Source of the DNA: Escarpia spicata
Lineage: Eukaryota > Annelida > Polychaeta > Sabellida > Siboglinidae
NCBI GenBank assembly: GCA_963995525.1
Contig: OZ023206.1
Coordinates: forward strand, 7,754,919-7,818,918
Direction of reading: 5' to 3'
Length of the DNA stretch: 64,000 bases
Shown: positions 1-11,311 of the stretch, one piece after another
Numbering within the stretch: position 1 is the stretch's first letter
How the letters are laid out: the number at the start of each line of letters is the position of its first letter
Translations under genes and position numbers: made by a program
The notes under the pieces: model-generated
What the model saw: the letters and a program-made list of their open reading frames with translations, nothing else
What the model was told of the DNA's origin: nothing
Databases searched by the model: none

Positions 1-1336
1 GTCCAAGCCTGCGTCTACCGATAGTACCTATGCATATTGGAACAGTACGGATGATTGCATGATGTTTCAATGAATAAGATGTTATCATTATACTCTGCAT
101 GCATCACTGTTGGCTATACATACAATTAATTATTTCGATCAGGGAGATGTCTGTCATCGTCTGACCTACCAACCAAGAGGTATCCTGATGGAAATTGTCA
201 TATATCCCAGTCTCCCAATTTCACGACCCTGTAAGATGGCATACTTATTTATATGATAGTGTTATTTTAATGTAAAATACTGTATAATTGTGTATCACTG
301 TAAACGTGAAAAATGACTCAAACTCAAAGGTTGCAATATTTACCTACGTACCAGATTTGGTTGGATTTTTCTGTAACAAAAGACGATCGAGGTACACCTG
401 GCTTGTGCCATTTTCACGAATTTCACACTCGCGGTCAGTTAATTAAATTAATGTTTCATGAAATTAAAGGGAATAAAAACATCTATGGTTTGAATACATG
501 TTATATTACATCCTGCTATCTATTTTCATGCCCACCAAGCCAAAAACAATAAAAAAAATCAATAAATTAGAAATTCCACATTTAATGCTGTGCATCCGGA
601 CATTTTCGAATATGCATATTTTTGGCGCGCTTTTCGGGATGCCGAGATGTGACGTCACTTATTACCCACACTTGTATCAGACCGACCCTTTCCATGCATT
701 CAGAGCATGTTTACAAGTATAGCTTTTGGGTCGATACGAGCGTCAGAATGAGTTATTGTGCAATATTCCGATGAAATACAAACACAATTATTTTTATTTT
801 CCGCGGGAATCGCTACACAGACGGGTTTTAAATCGAATTGATGCTATAAATGTATTTTTCTGTATTTTTTATGTTGTCAAATGTTACATACAAGGTTAAA
901 CTTTGTGTACACATGGCAAAAGGATTTTAGCTAATGATTTATTTTTATTTCCTTTAATTTATAGAAAATATGTGGATACATGTGGTGTTTAACCCATAAA
1001 ATGCCAGTCTACGTAAAATCCAATGCCGTCTTTCCCCGCCATGCGCGTCATTTTTTTGTAGGCAGCATCCGAGTAATTACCATGAAATATAATATGACCT
1101 AACCCTAACCCCAAATCTAGAGTCCTAACCCTACGGTAAAAAGTGTATTGTTCGCACCAGCAATACCAACGCTAGATGGCGCGACATATATCACATCTAA
1201 TCCGATAGGGGCGCTGTCTGACATATGGTGAAATGTCAATGATAACGAAACCCCACAAGAAAAGTATGATCTAAAGTGCAATACTTACTTACTTTTGCGG
1301 TGTCTAGCTATTTTTACTCGCAGAGTTGTGGTGGAA
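1..1336. other. Upstream region of FBXW4, no gene seen
   Basis: AT-rich DNA with only short, unconvincing ORFs. It holds one copy of a dispersed repeat (641-925, listed separately) and a few degenerate CCCTAA-like hexamers near 1099-1135. The FBXW4 promoter and 5' UTR should lie in the last few hundred bases, but I see no clear TATA box or CpG-rich block. Confidence 0.5.
641..925. repeat. Dispersed repeat, copy 1 (segments X + inverted Y)
   Basis: Bases about 671-786 (segment X) match 4340-4461 in the same orientation; shared words include CATGCATTCAGAGCAT-like sequence and GAGTTATTGTGCAATATTCC. Bases about 789-925 (segment Y) match 4145-4310 in the opposite orientation; both contain TTTAAACTTTGTGTACACATG-like sequence and a CCG-rich step. 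No coding capacity is visible. It is likely a non-autonomous mobile element of unknown class. Confidence 0.6.
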
Positions 1337-4300
1337 ATGGCAGAAGACAAACAGCATGTAACGAAAACGGAAAACTCTCGTAGGCGTCATAGTCACAGAA
1401 GCAGACGAAGACGAGCCAAAAATAAGTCGGCGTCGCCTTTGCTTCTCTGTCGGCTTCCTGACGATGTTTTGTACCAGATTTTGTCGTTTTGCAACCTGGC
1501 AGATCTTGGCCGATTGGCTCAGACCTGTCAGCGCTTGGCATATTTGGTGGATGCTGACTTGACCTGGACCCGTATGAGTCGCCGTTTGACCATGGTCCGA
1601 GATTATACGAAGTCGAAGAAGTTCAAGTTCAATGGGCAAGTAATTGAATTTGAAGTATCGCTTTTTGTCTTTGAAGTTTGAGTTCGATTCTGACATGAAT
1701 TAAGCTTGGTAAGTTTTGGAGTTCTAACCATTAAAATATTAAATGAAGGCCAATATCGGCGATCTTTTACTTTCTGATTTAACCATGAAAACTACCACCT
1801 ACAGCCTCCAAACGTCTCACATATCTTACATACATATACACACACTAGTCACTACGTTAAAAAAAATATTTTACATGGATCTTAATTATGAAAAACGCCT
1901 AAATGAATGTGGTTTAACAACACTAGAGACCAGGAGGTTGAAAGGAGATCAGATAGAAGTGTTTAAAATATTGAATGGTTATGAAAATATTGATAGAAAT
2001 ATTTTTTTCTCAGTTAAGAAAGATGGAAAGACAAGAGGATATGAAGTCATATTAGTAAAGGAGCTGTGTAGATTAGATATAAGAAAGTTCTCTTTTTCAC
2101 AAAAGACTAAATGAATGCAACAGATATCTGCTGATTGAGTTGGTGCTAGTAGTGTGATTAAGTTTAAAAATAAAATCAACACATACCTCAGAAGAGCGGG
2201 ATACATGTAGATAAAAGTGTTGGACTCTCGATAAGTCAAAGGGCTTCCTTGTCATTATTAATATACTATTCATATTAAAAACCGATGAAGCAATATAAAT
2301 AATAATATTATATGTTTTAGTAGTCCTCCATAATTCCCAATTGAAAAAACGGCACTACAAAATAATGATATATTAATAACAGTTTCGGGCAATGACAAAA
2401 CATGGTTGTGTTGACCGGTAAACTTTATGGCCTGATAATTTTATTATTTATTTATTTATTTAATGCACACTTCTATTGATATGGCTTGATGTCTGGCGTG
2501 GTATTTTATTAATCGTCCAGGTAAACAACACTGTTTTGGAGAAGTGTTTTGTATGTATTGCTCGGCAGTTGATCGTGAAATTGTGTTACCATGCAGCAGT
2601 GGTAAACGAATGGTCCCGTTGACAAAAAAGCTGCCACCAAAAGTAAATTCAAGTTTTTAACATTGTGTCGTAGGGTCTGCCACTAGATTGGGCAAATGTT
2701 CAGTAAACAATACACTTTGAGTCATAAAACAGAATCTTTTGCAAATTTCATGTTGCACCACTTCTTCAAATGGATTGATTACATCTCGGAAGCAACTCGG
2801 ATGCTGCTATCGAGCTGCATTTCTTCTCAAAAACATCGAACTTGGACAACGAATTCGACTAATTTCTAGTGATCACCAAGCACCGAGTACGGCTTTATAA
2901 CCTCGGCCATGGACTTACCAGTGTCAAAAACTGTTCAATAGTTAGCAGAAAGTGTCAGAAATCTACAAAGGCTCTCTGTTTCATGAACGTGGTTGTGAGC
3001 CACTGCTTAAATTTAAATGAAAGATCAAGGCCTGGTCAATTGTCAAGCAGTGAAGAAATATAAATTTAAGAAGTTATAATTTAAATGTTGAATTTTTTAT
3101 TCATCTGGGATAAATAAAAAACTTAACAACCCAGGCTTATTGTCATTTTTAATGAACCATGATCATTGCATTATGATTATTATACAATTTGCATTTTGCA
3201 TCAAATATTTTATAAATCACAATAATAAATCTCTGTCAAAATTTGAAAGGAATCGTGGAAATTGTCTCAAAGTGTGGAAGTGAGAATGGTGATGTCCACT
3301 TGCAGGTCATCAGATGGCGTGACACTGCGGGACCAGTGTCACACTGCCCTCAACTGGAGGACAGGCACCGCCTCCTTGACGCACCTCGTCCGTTATAATG
3401 TCAAGTAAATTTTGCTTCGAACAAATGTTTTATACTGCATGGCTTTGTAGCACATACTCTATGTTTACTTAATACAGTTTATGGTTATATACTCATTCAT
3501 GTATATGTGCTACACTCCGGACAACTTTCATTCAAGTTCTGCAAATTTTTTGTTTTTTGGAAACGAAAGACAAGTTTGAAGAACAGACAGTTTTTCTCTG
3601 ATTACCATTATTGAGGGCCTCATGGACACTGACATACTGTACGCTTTTAATCAGATTTGTTATAAAAAAAAAACTTCTGACATGTTGAAGGGTCACCTAG
3701 AAGACTAGAAGTGGCGTAAGTAATTACTCATCATCTGTAATGTTAAGCATTAGTGGGTGAGGAGAGATTTACCCCAGAAATAGGTAGGAAATGATAGATT
3801 GGTGGGACAGGGGAGGGGATCGCTAAAAAATGATGGGAGGTTGGCCCAAAAACATCGCCCTCATTTAGGGCTTTTAGGCACATTATACAGCGGTTGGTAT
3901 TTATGTTTTTCCAGGCAGTTGCCATGGTTACAGTTGGATGAGGAAAATTTATGGGTGTCCTACCTCAACACCATTCGGTGCTTCCCTCGCAAGAAGGATG
4001 GAAGAATTGCATACGAGAACCAAGCGAAAGTCCTCCAAGGTCACACAGTGGACGTTCGGCGATTTGTGAGCAAAAGAGGCTTCGTTGTCAGTGGTGCCTG
4101 GTGAGTGGGTGGACTTGTTGTTACTGAAAGGAAATAAAAACAAGGTATTAGTTAAAATTTGTTTTCCATGTGTACACAAAGTTTAACATTGTGTGTAATA
4201 TTCGAGAACATTAAAAAAATACAGAAAAAATACATTTGTAGCATAAATTCGATTTTAAACCCGTCTGAGTAGTGATTCCGGCGGAAAATAAAAATTTAAT

Positions 4301-7300
4301 GAGCTAGAAGAACACGTGGTATCTTAACGTCACATATGACTCACACTCGCAGCAGGCCGACCCTTTCTATGCATTCAGAGCATTTTTACAAGGATAGTTA
4401 TTGGGTCGAAACGAGCGTCAAAATGAGTTATTGTGCAATATTCCTATGTAATACAAACACTAGTCATCAGAGCAACAAGCAGTTGTCTTACGGTTCCACA
4501 TGAATCCAATTTTATTCAAAACAATGAATGCGAATGAGCCTACAAGTCGACTAGGTATCGTCGAGCTTGGGCTCGTTTTCAGAATAATTATATTGAATGC
4601 AACCAACTGGAGATGATCTACACCAATATACAGACATAGCAAACATATATCATATCCAGCTACAGAAAGTAACGTGTATAATCTCATAATATCACTAGAA
4701 TATCGATGTATGAAGGAGGAGTTGTACAATTTACCGTAACAACAAATCAGTCAACGAATTTCTTTCGGTCCTGCTAGCTCAGTTGGTAAACGCGTTGGTT
4801 CCTTGGCATTTATTTTGCAATCGGGCGGCGCCAGTTCAATCCCGACACCAAACCATAAAAAGTATAAATAAAAGTAATATAAGCCAAATCAATTTGTATA
4901 CTATGATGCAATGTTTGTAAATATTTTTGTAGTAATTATTTATTCGCCACAAAAATGAAAATATGGTAATTATATATAACGATGTTTCTAAATTTTATTT
5001 ATCCAGACAGATCACCATTTGTTTTCACATATATAATTACAATATATTACCGTACAATATATATATATATATATACAGTTAATAAATTATATATCCATTA
5101 CATTATATTTCTTTGGATAAATAAAATTTAGAAACATCGTTATATAATTCCCATATTTTAATTTTTGTGGCGAATAAATAATTACTACAAAAATAAAAAC
5201 AATATTTACAAACAGTCATCACTGCCACCTTTGCTGAGACCAAGTGAACGTGAATCAAACCAGATACGGGTTGATATTAATGCACATGCTCTTTCACCCA
5301 TAGATGTTGGTATGTTAACATTTTGCTCCTAGATGGTTTGCATCTTAGGCGATGAACTCTGAGGGGTTATTCCTAAAAAATAATGCCTTTATTTGTTATA
5401 CTTGATATTGGCTACGGTTGTTACTTGTTTTATGGTTCATACCGGGCGGTAGACACACATTAATAAATTGTTGACAACTTGATGTATGTTTTCTGTGATA
5501 GTTCCGAGGTACATAAACTGCCCTCTGATCAGTTAGGGAAGTTTTACTTAACTTGCATTGTGAAAAAATGCTCAAATTTACATCACAGCAAATGTCATGT
5601 AGGACAATTCTGGGAAACCGTCTCTTTGTGTGTAGTGTCATCTGGAGGGTGGGCTTTTTTGCTAGTGTTTAGTAATTTATGTGTTTGTTTCAGTGACGGT
5701 AGTATCAGTTGCTTCAATGCTGCCAGTGGGACGTGTATTGGCCGACTGACCCAGTGTCACAGTAGTGACATCCACGCCGTAGACTTCCACAGAGACTCTG
5801 TCATTGTGTCAGGCTCCCGCGACGCATCCATCAAAGTATGGGCTCATAGACTCACCAGATATCAGTCAAACAACTGATTGTACTTATGACGGGGAAACTA
5901 ATTATTTCTTTTAAATATCTGCAGTTGTTTTTACTGTAAAAATGGACTTTGAAGTGAAAATGTTACACAATTCCACTTAGATACTTACCTTAATAACCAT
6001 GAATATCCACCTTACCTCCCTGGTGAATCCATCCATTTCTTGTGACAACTTGTTATTGATTTTGAGATTGAACAACCTTTTTGTTTTTAAGTGCCTCTGA
6101 GCTTGGTTTCGGAGGATTTAGGCATAATAGAAGTTACCTTAATTTATTAGTATTATTACAATGTTTATATAAGGCACATGATGAGTTTCTAGATTTATCC
6201 GTACTTTTGGCCCAAATACAGCCATAAAAACCATCATATGATGGAACTGTCATTACATACAATTGTTCACAATTCTCCACATGTCTTCCAACCTCCCTCT
6301 TTTGTATGCTCTCTACAAAAACTATGAATGTGTAAATATCAACCACTGTGAATAACTCCCAAGTTCCGTCTGTCTGTGTTCTACCATCCAGCTGTGATGT
6401 GTGTGTGTCTGCAGCTTTGGCGACTGCCTGACTCTGGCCGTGGTGATGTCCTACTACACACTGAGCCGGCAGGTGACCGGGTGTGGTCGGTGGCCATGAG
6501 TCCAGACGGAAGGTGAGTGGACAGTTTGTATAGTCTACATTGTCCTATGGTCACACATAACAACACTATCTGACTCCTCTTTATCCCTTAAGTTGGGCTG
6601 AGGCTGGCATCCATCCTGGTCCTAGACATTTGTTTATTTCTCCTTCTGAGGCTGGGCCTGTGTCACTCTGTGATAGTAGAAGTAAACATACAATGTAGTT
6701 AGCTGTTATCAGTTCCAAGTTTGTAATAAAGCCATCATATCATTATGCACTGGCACACACTCACTCGTGAAATCATATGTCTCTGCCTTACACGTTTTGA
6801 AGTAACTTGTGTATGTCTAGAACAGACAGAACACTCTACCATCTCCACCATCTGTCTCTGCTCTCCCCATCTCTCATTCTCCCTTCATAATCCCGCTTTT
6901 CTTTCCACAATCCTCCTGTCTTGGTCACGTTCTTCCTACACTCTGAGGACATCTGTTCTCTTCATTAACCCTTCTGTTGTTCCGTGTGTCCCCCTGTCTG
7001 GTTCCTCCTTCTCCTCTTTCCTTCGTCATGTGTCTCCTAACTCCCACAACATGTCATATATAAAGGTAAGTTCTTCTATAACACAGTATCCACTATGCTG
7101 CATAATGACGAGGCAAGTCTAATTAGAACAGAAATAGTTTAATAGAAGTTATATAGTACGCTTATGTGTAGCTCCACACAAAGAGGATTACGCTAAGAAA
7201 AAAGTTTCTATAGAGTGCAGTATCCAGTCCTTAGAACTGCTCAAAGTGCTTTATACTTTACTCCCTGGCAGACCTGTTCAATCGGACACCTCTAATTCTC

Positions 7301-10300
7301 TGGGAAGCAATCGGCCATGCTGCAATCAATACGTGAACACTATTCATACACAAATATCCACCACTGTCTCTAGCCAGGTGCTCATTCATACAGCTGAGTG
7401 AACAGGAGCAACGAGAGTAAATAAACTTCTCCAATGTTTGACACGGCAGCACAGGATTTGAACCCATGTTTGAGAGTCCGATGCTTTTGCCACTACACTC
7501 CACAGCACTTGTCAGTGTGTTATACCAGAGATATTACTTGATGCCAGTTATTATTTGGACATATTAAAAAAAAAATGTTAATGTACGTGCAAAAGTGTGT
7601 ACCAATTTCACATATTCACACTGCTTAAATGTATTCAGTGCTGCCATTTATGTGACTAGTAGATCATTTATTGCATTAGTTTATCCTTGTGTGCAGGTGT
7701 TTCGTGGCGGGGACAGCTGGTCTACATGACGTGTCTCCACTCAGACTCTGGGATGTACACACGTAAGTGGTGGTCAGTTGACCTAGATCCATCACGTCCT
7801 GTTACCTAGCAACAAGGGCTGTCAAGCCATTAAAATATGGATGCCAAACACGTGGAGCATTCAGACTTTCCATTATATTATTTGAAATTCAGGCCTCAAA
7901 GTCAAAAGCAAAAACTACACGCAGGAAATGTTAAATTACTGTAGTATTCACCATTTAAAAAAAAAACTACTCACGGGAAATGTTAATTTACTGTAGTATT
8001 CACTGTTTCCCCAAAAAAATACATACAGGAAATGTTAATTTACTGTGGTATTCACTGTTTCCAAAAAAAACACATGCGGGAAATGTTAATTTACTGTAGT
8101 ATTCACTGTTTCCAAAAAACTACACGCAGGAAATGTTAATTTATTGTAGTATTCACTGTTTCCAAAATACTACACGCGGGAAATGTTAATTTACTGTACT
8201 ATTCACTGTTTCCAAAAAAAATACACGCAGGAAATGTTAATTTATTATAGTATTCACTGTTTCTCCAAACATGGTCTGGAAGTGCAGTTCTGTGAATGTT
8301 CTTTCATGCAGTCAGTATCATTCTAACACAATTTTAAGATTTGTATCTGGCTCAAAATGCTCATTCCATCAAATCATAATCATTATGAAATGTTATGTTT
8401 AAGGCACTGTTAACAGTTGGAATAGTTCTAAGAATTGCAGTGGCCTATTGTGGTTAAAATAATGCTCTTCCAAACTGCACCCTACACTATAAAAGTGCCC
8501 TAAAATGTGATATTTAATGTGAACCTGAATGAGGTTAATAAGAAGTTTATTTGACCCCAAATTAAATTACGCTGTACACATTTAGCAGTGTACTAGTACA
8601 TTTCTGTATGATATACATCAACTATAATTAAATGAAACTCTTAATGCCTAATTAAAAACACTGTAATAAAAAAAAATGAATGACATGATCAGGGGTTCTG
8701 TTGCCAGGACGACGCTGACTGGGGCACTAGGGCGACACTACAAGTACGGGGCAGGCGTGTTGGATGTCCAGTTTGAGTCGCCGGACATCGTCCTGTCTTG
8801 TGGCTACGACACCTGCGTGAGACTGTGGGACCTGCGCCAGTCCCTACACCAGTGGTCAGTACTTTAGTCTCGTCAACAGTTGTTAAGGTGGTAACATTGC
8901 CTATGACATGCTTTAATTTGATTGATTTAAATCAAATTAATAAATGTTTTGAAAATAAAATAAATTCTCAGACAATGCCTAACAACAATTTTGGGTAAAC
9001 ACAAGTCGAGTTCATATGCCAAGTTATGGCTTTGTAAGTATTGCAGTTTTTATAAAAAAATACATTAAGTAATACTTCCTGGTTGTTGCTGATAACACAA
9101 GTGTCACCAGATGCTTGTTTTTTGCTTAGAAATGTGACTTTTTCACTGGCATGTGGTTTATTTCAACACAATTTGACACACTTCTATTACTGAGATTTCC
9201 CCCCATGGTTTTCCGGCCAAGTTGTCTATGTGTTACGAAGGGCCACGTGTTGAACTTGTGGTAGACAAGATTAATTGACACCTGCTGGGGTCAGTCACGT
9301 GTCGGTGTCATTGCAACTGGAGGGGGAGGTCTGGCATTATCGGAGAATAAACAAAACTATGGCCAGTAATTGGTGGTTTGACAGTGTGATGCATTTAGGT
9401 AATTATAATACAACAGCATAGTGGCATGAGAATAACCAGACTATATGATCTGCATTCATGGTGAATGAATTTATGTTTGAACTGGGCTGACGCACACGTG
9501 ATCGTCACTATGGAAACATCGTCAGTTTCCAAGAATCTGAAAAGGGACTTTCCACAGACACGCTAAAAATACTAGTTTTTAAAGGACGGATTGTTTTTTT
9601 TAATAGTACACATGCTCATACTGACACTAATGTTCTATGAAAACAAAATCAACTGACATGATACCCACCCCAGCTACCTTAATACTCTCCACAAGTAGTC
9701 AGTATTCTCTATACTCGTGGTCAGTACTCTATATACTCGTGGTCAGTACTCTCTCCACCAGTGGTCAGTCCTGTCTTCACCAGTGGTCAGTCCTCTCTAT
9801 ACTAGTGGTCAGTACTCTCACCACCAGACACCAGTGGTCAGTATTTTAGTCTCCACCAGCGGTCAGTAGTGGACAAAATAGCAACAGTGGTGTATACGAG
9901 GGATGCCACTTAATAATAATAAAGTAGCTTCTTTTGTACCTAAATGCTTGGAAAAGAAACTCAGAGGCACATCAGTATAAAAGGGTTAGTCTAACATTAA
10001 GAGGAACCTGAATCAGTTAAGCAGCTGATTCACTTAACTTTTTACTGTGCAAAATGCCCAGAAACGACAAATTTTAGTACATTAAGACTAGGGAATGGTT
10101 CCATCCCAGCCACTATATTTGATTCTTCTAAAAAGCTGATTCTGTGGAGTCCCCTGCAATGTAGGTAGGTAGGTAGGCTTTATTTGTATGTTAATTTGGG
10201 GTCAAATAAACTTCTTGTTAACCACGTGTAGGCAGTCTTCAAGACTGGCAACTAAACTGGCCAATATATGCTGTGATTGACATGAATGGCTTTCTCGCAA

Positions 10301-11264
10301 ACCATTTATATGCCAAAACGTACACTTATGATTAATCCAAGACTGACAAAACAAGCTAAATGCATGACATGCACTCGCAGGAATTGTACAATTGTGCGAA
10401 CGGCGAGACAATCTCTGGCACACATCTCTCCCATATAATACTTATGCCCAAACCCCAACTAGAAGACTCATGTTGTACACCATATATTTCAGTGTGCAGT
10501 TGTGGGAGGAGCCATTCGACTCAACGCTGTACTGTGTCAAGTCTGATGGTGATAATACCATCATCGCTGGCACCGCGAGACACGGCATGGTGCGTGTCTG
10601 GGACAAGCGCTCCACCGAGTCAATACAGGTAGTGTGCTGACTTGGGGGCAGCTGTAAGTGTATCTCTTCCCCTTCCATCCTTCTGTCTTCATTCGTGTGC
10701 TTGCACCGTTGGCCTCCATTCTACCAATTGGTAATTTATAAAAAAAAACACAATGGTTGCTATTTGGAGTTCTTACTTTTTTCAGTGCACAGAATGACTG
10801 GTCAGCCATAGTATATATTTTTATTCATCTTGAACATAATTATTATCGGCTGTTTGTTATTCAGTAATTGGTGACAACAGAAAGTAAATTTAATGGGCAC
10901 GAGTTAAGAGTACTGTAATGAAGATAATTGCTCCCCCAGGTTTGTTGTTCCATGGGTTATCGTCATTTGGTGGTAACTCCCAAAGTACACTGGTGATATT
11001 AGCAATATCTTAATGTATTATGATACTGCTGATAAATCTTAGTGTTGTCGTTTTCCTTTTATGAGGATGTTCCTTACATCAGGAGTACTTGTAGTGACAG
11101 TCACCCGTACGTCATTCCAATGTCACTGGTTGTTTCAGATGTACTACCTGGGTCGCTGGAGCAGTCCTGTCTACTCTCTAGCCTATGACGCGTCACATCT
11201 CTATGTCGCACTGGACAGGGGCATAGAACAACTAGACTTTGGTGTAACACCAACTGTACAATGA
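1337..11264 (+). CDS. FBXW4: F-box/WD repeat-containing protein 4 (FBXW4, dactylin)
   Basis: Nine coding exons: 1337-1635, 3306-3404, 3915-4100, 5694-5835, 6415-6512, 7697-7762, 8708-8854, 10493-10628 and 11139-11264 (TGA), giving 432 aa; human FBXW4 is about 412. All junction phases agree. The first in-frame ATG (1337, context GAAATGG) was chosen. Residues 12-30 are basic. The F-box is about residues 37-82 (LPDDVLYQILSF, LGRLAQTCQRL). Family landmarks follow in order: ALNWRTG, QLPWLQLDEENL, VSGSRDASIKLW, DRVWSVAMSP, SPLRLWDV, GAGVLDVQFESP, LSCGYDTCVRLWDLR, WEEPFDSTLYC, GMVRVWDKR and SSPVYSLAYD. The protein should bind SKP1 through the F-box and present substrates to an SCF ubiquitin ligase through the WD40 propeller; its substrates are poorly known. 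Intron 1 seems to use a GC donor. The gene converges on RGS12, 1.7 kb away. Confidence 0.95.
1634..1642 (+). promoter_or_regulatory. FBXW4: GC-type splice donor ending FBXW4 exon 1
   Basis: The reading frame reaches AAT GG and the next bases are GCAAGT, the strong consensus of GC-AG introns. Ending the exon at 1635 leaves two bases that join the G at 3306 and restore the frame seen in the ALNWRTG exon. The nearby canonical GT at 1640 gives phase 0, which would put exon 2 in the wrong frame with the acceptor at 3305. Inference from phase; no transcript seen. Confidence 0.6.
1860..2219 (+). mobile_element. Non-LTR retrotransposon fragment (RT C-terminus)
   Basis: The + strand reads NYEKRLNECGLTTLETRRLK, then GDQIEVFKILNGYENID, then CRLDIRKFSFSQK, followed after stops by SSVIKFKNKINTYLRRAGYM. 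This is the typical C-terminal tail encoded by L1/CR1-group LINE reverse transcriptases. At least two in-frame stops break it. It sits in FBXW4 intron 1 in the sense orientation and is a dead 5'-truncated copy. Confidence 0.8.
2220..3305 (+). other. Remainder of FBXW4 intron 1
   Basis: AT-rich intronic DNA. I recognise no gene, RNA or mobile element in it. A short ORF at 2869-3063 has no recognisable features. Confidence 0.5.
4145..4461. repeat. Dispersed repeat, copy 2 (segments Y + X)
   Basis: Second copy of the repeat at 641-925. Here Y comes first (4145-4310) and lies inverted relative to copy 1, while X (4340-4461) keeps the same orientation. It lies in FBXW4 intron 3. Confidence 0.6.
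4768..4856 (+). repeat. tRNA-like sequence, probable SINE head
   Basis: Contains an A-box match (TAGCTCAGTTGG) and a B-box-like AGTTCAATCCC about 65 bases downstream, followed by an A-rich stretch. The D and anticodon stems do not close well, so a working tRNA gene is unlikely. A degenerate tRNA-derived SINE head is the better reading. Confidence 0.45.
4912..5216. mobile_element. Fold-back (palindromic) MITE-like element
   Basis: A left arm of about 110 bases (4912-5030) recurs as its reverse complement at about 5105-5216. Both arms share AATAATTACTACAAAAAT, GTGGCGAATAAATAATTAC and GATAAATAAAATTTAGAAAC. The loop is AT-rich with a TA run. No ORF. It lies in FBXW4 intron 4 order, between exons 3 and 4. 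Confidence 0.75.
7064..7510 (-). mobile_element. tRNA-derived SINE (family A), - strand
   Basis: Read on the - strand, a tRNA-like head (about 7500-7435, B box GGTTCAAATCC) is followed by a body with GAGTGAACAGG-type words and a tail of AGCAGTTCTAAGGACTGGA. A second partial tail lies at 7064-7095 (AAGGTAAGTTCTTCTATA). The same family occurs near 23970, 35615, 37615, 45130 and, in + orientation, 62500. It lies in FBXW4 intron 5. Confidence 0.75.
7912..8268 (+). repeat. Minisatellite, about 52-bp unit, 6-7 copies
   Basis: Repeats of a unit around GGAAATGTTAATTTACTGTA followed by GTATTCACTGTTTCCAAAAA. Spacing of the GAAATGTTAA word is 51-52 bases and copies differ mainly in the A-run length. 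It lies in FBXW4 intron 6 with no similarity to an exon. Confidence 0.9.
9692..9880 (+). repeat. Array resembling the FBXW4 exon 7 donor site
   Basis: About eight copies of a 20-25-bp unit centred on CACCAGTGGTCAGTACTCTC. The last copies match the exon 7/intron 7 border at 8846-8870 almost base for base (CACCAGTGGTCAGTATTTTA). The array lies about 0.84 kb downstream of the true donor, in the same strand and the same intron. Confidence 0.8.
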
Positions 11265-11305
11265 CAACATGACATCATAGTTCGTGTTTATACTGCAGTG
11301 TATTT

Positions 11306-11311
11306 ATTAAA
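11306..11311 (+). terminator. FBXW4: Candidate FBXW4 polyadenylation signal (ATTAAA)
   Basis: ATTAAA lies 42 bases past the TGA of FBXW4. It is the commonest variant of AATAAA. Inference from motif and position only. Confidence 0.4.

Noticed and set aside
313..722. Two small + strand ORFs upstream of FBXW4
   Set aside because: No recognisable protein features; one overlaps the dispersed repeat.
1095..1135. Interstitial telomere repeat
   Set aside because: Only a few imperfect CCCTAA words, too short and degenerate to support the call.
1304..1696. - strand ORF of 130 codons opposite FBXW4 exon 1
   Set aside because: Shadow of the F-box exon on the opposite strand; no family resemblance.
4768..4856. 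Functional tRNA gene
   Set aside because: A and B boxes are present but the stems do not fold into a proper cloverleaf; treated as a SINE head.
5836..5877. Extension of FBXW4 exon 4 to the stop after KVWAHRLTRYQ
   Set aside because: The donor AAA|GTATGG at 5836 joins exon 5 in phase and gives the expected SIKLWRLPDSGR; the extension is intron.
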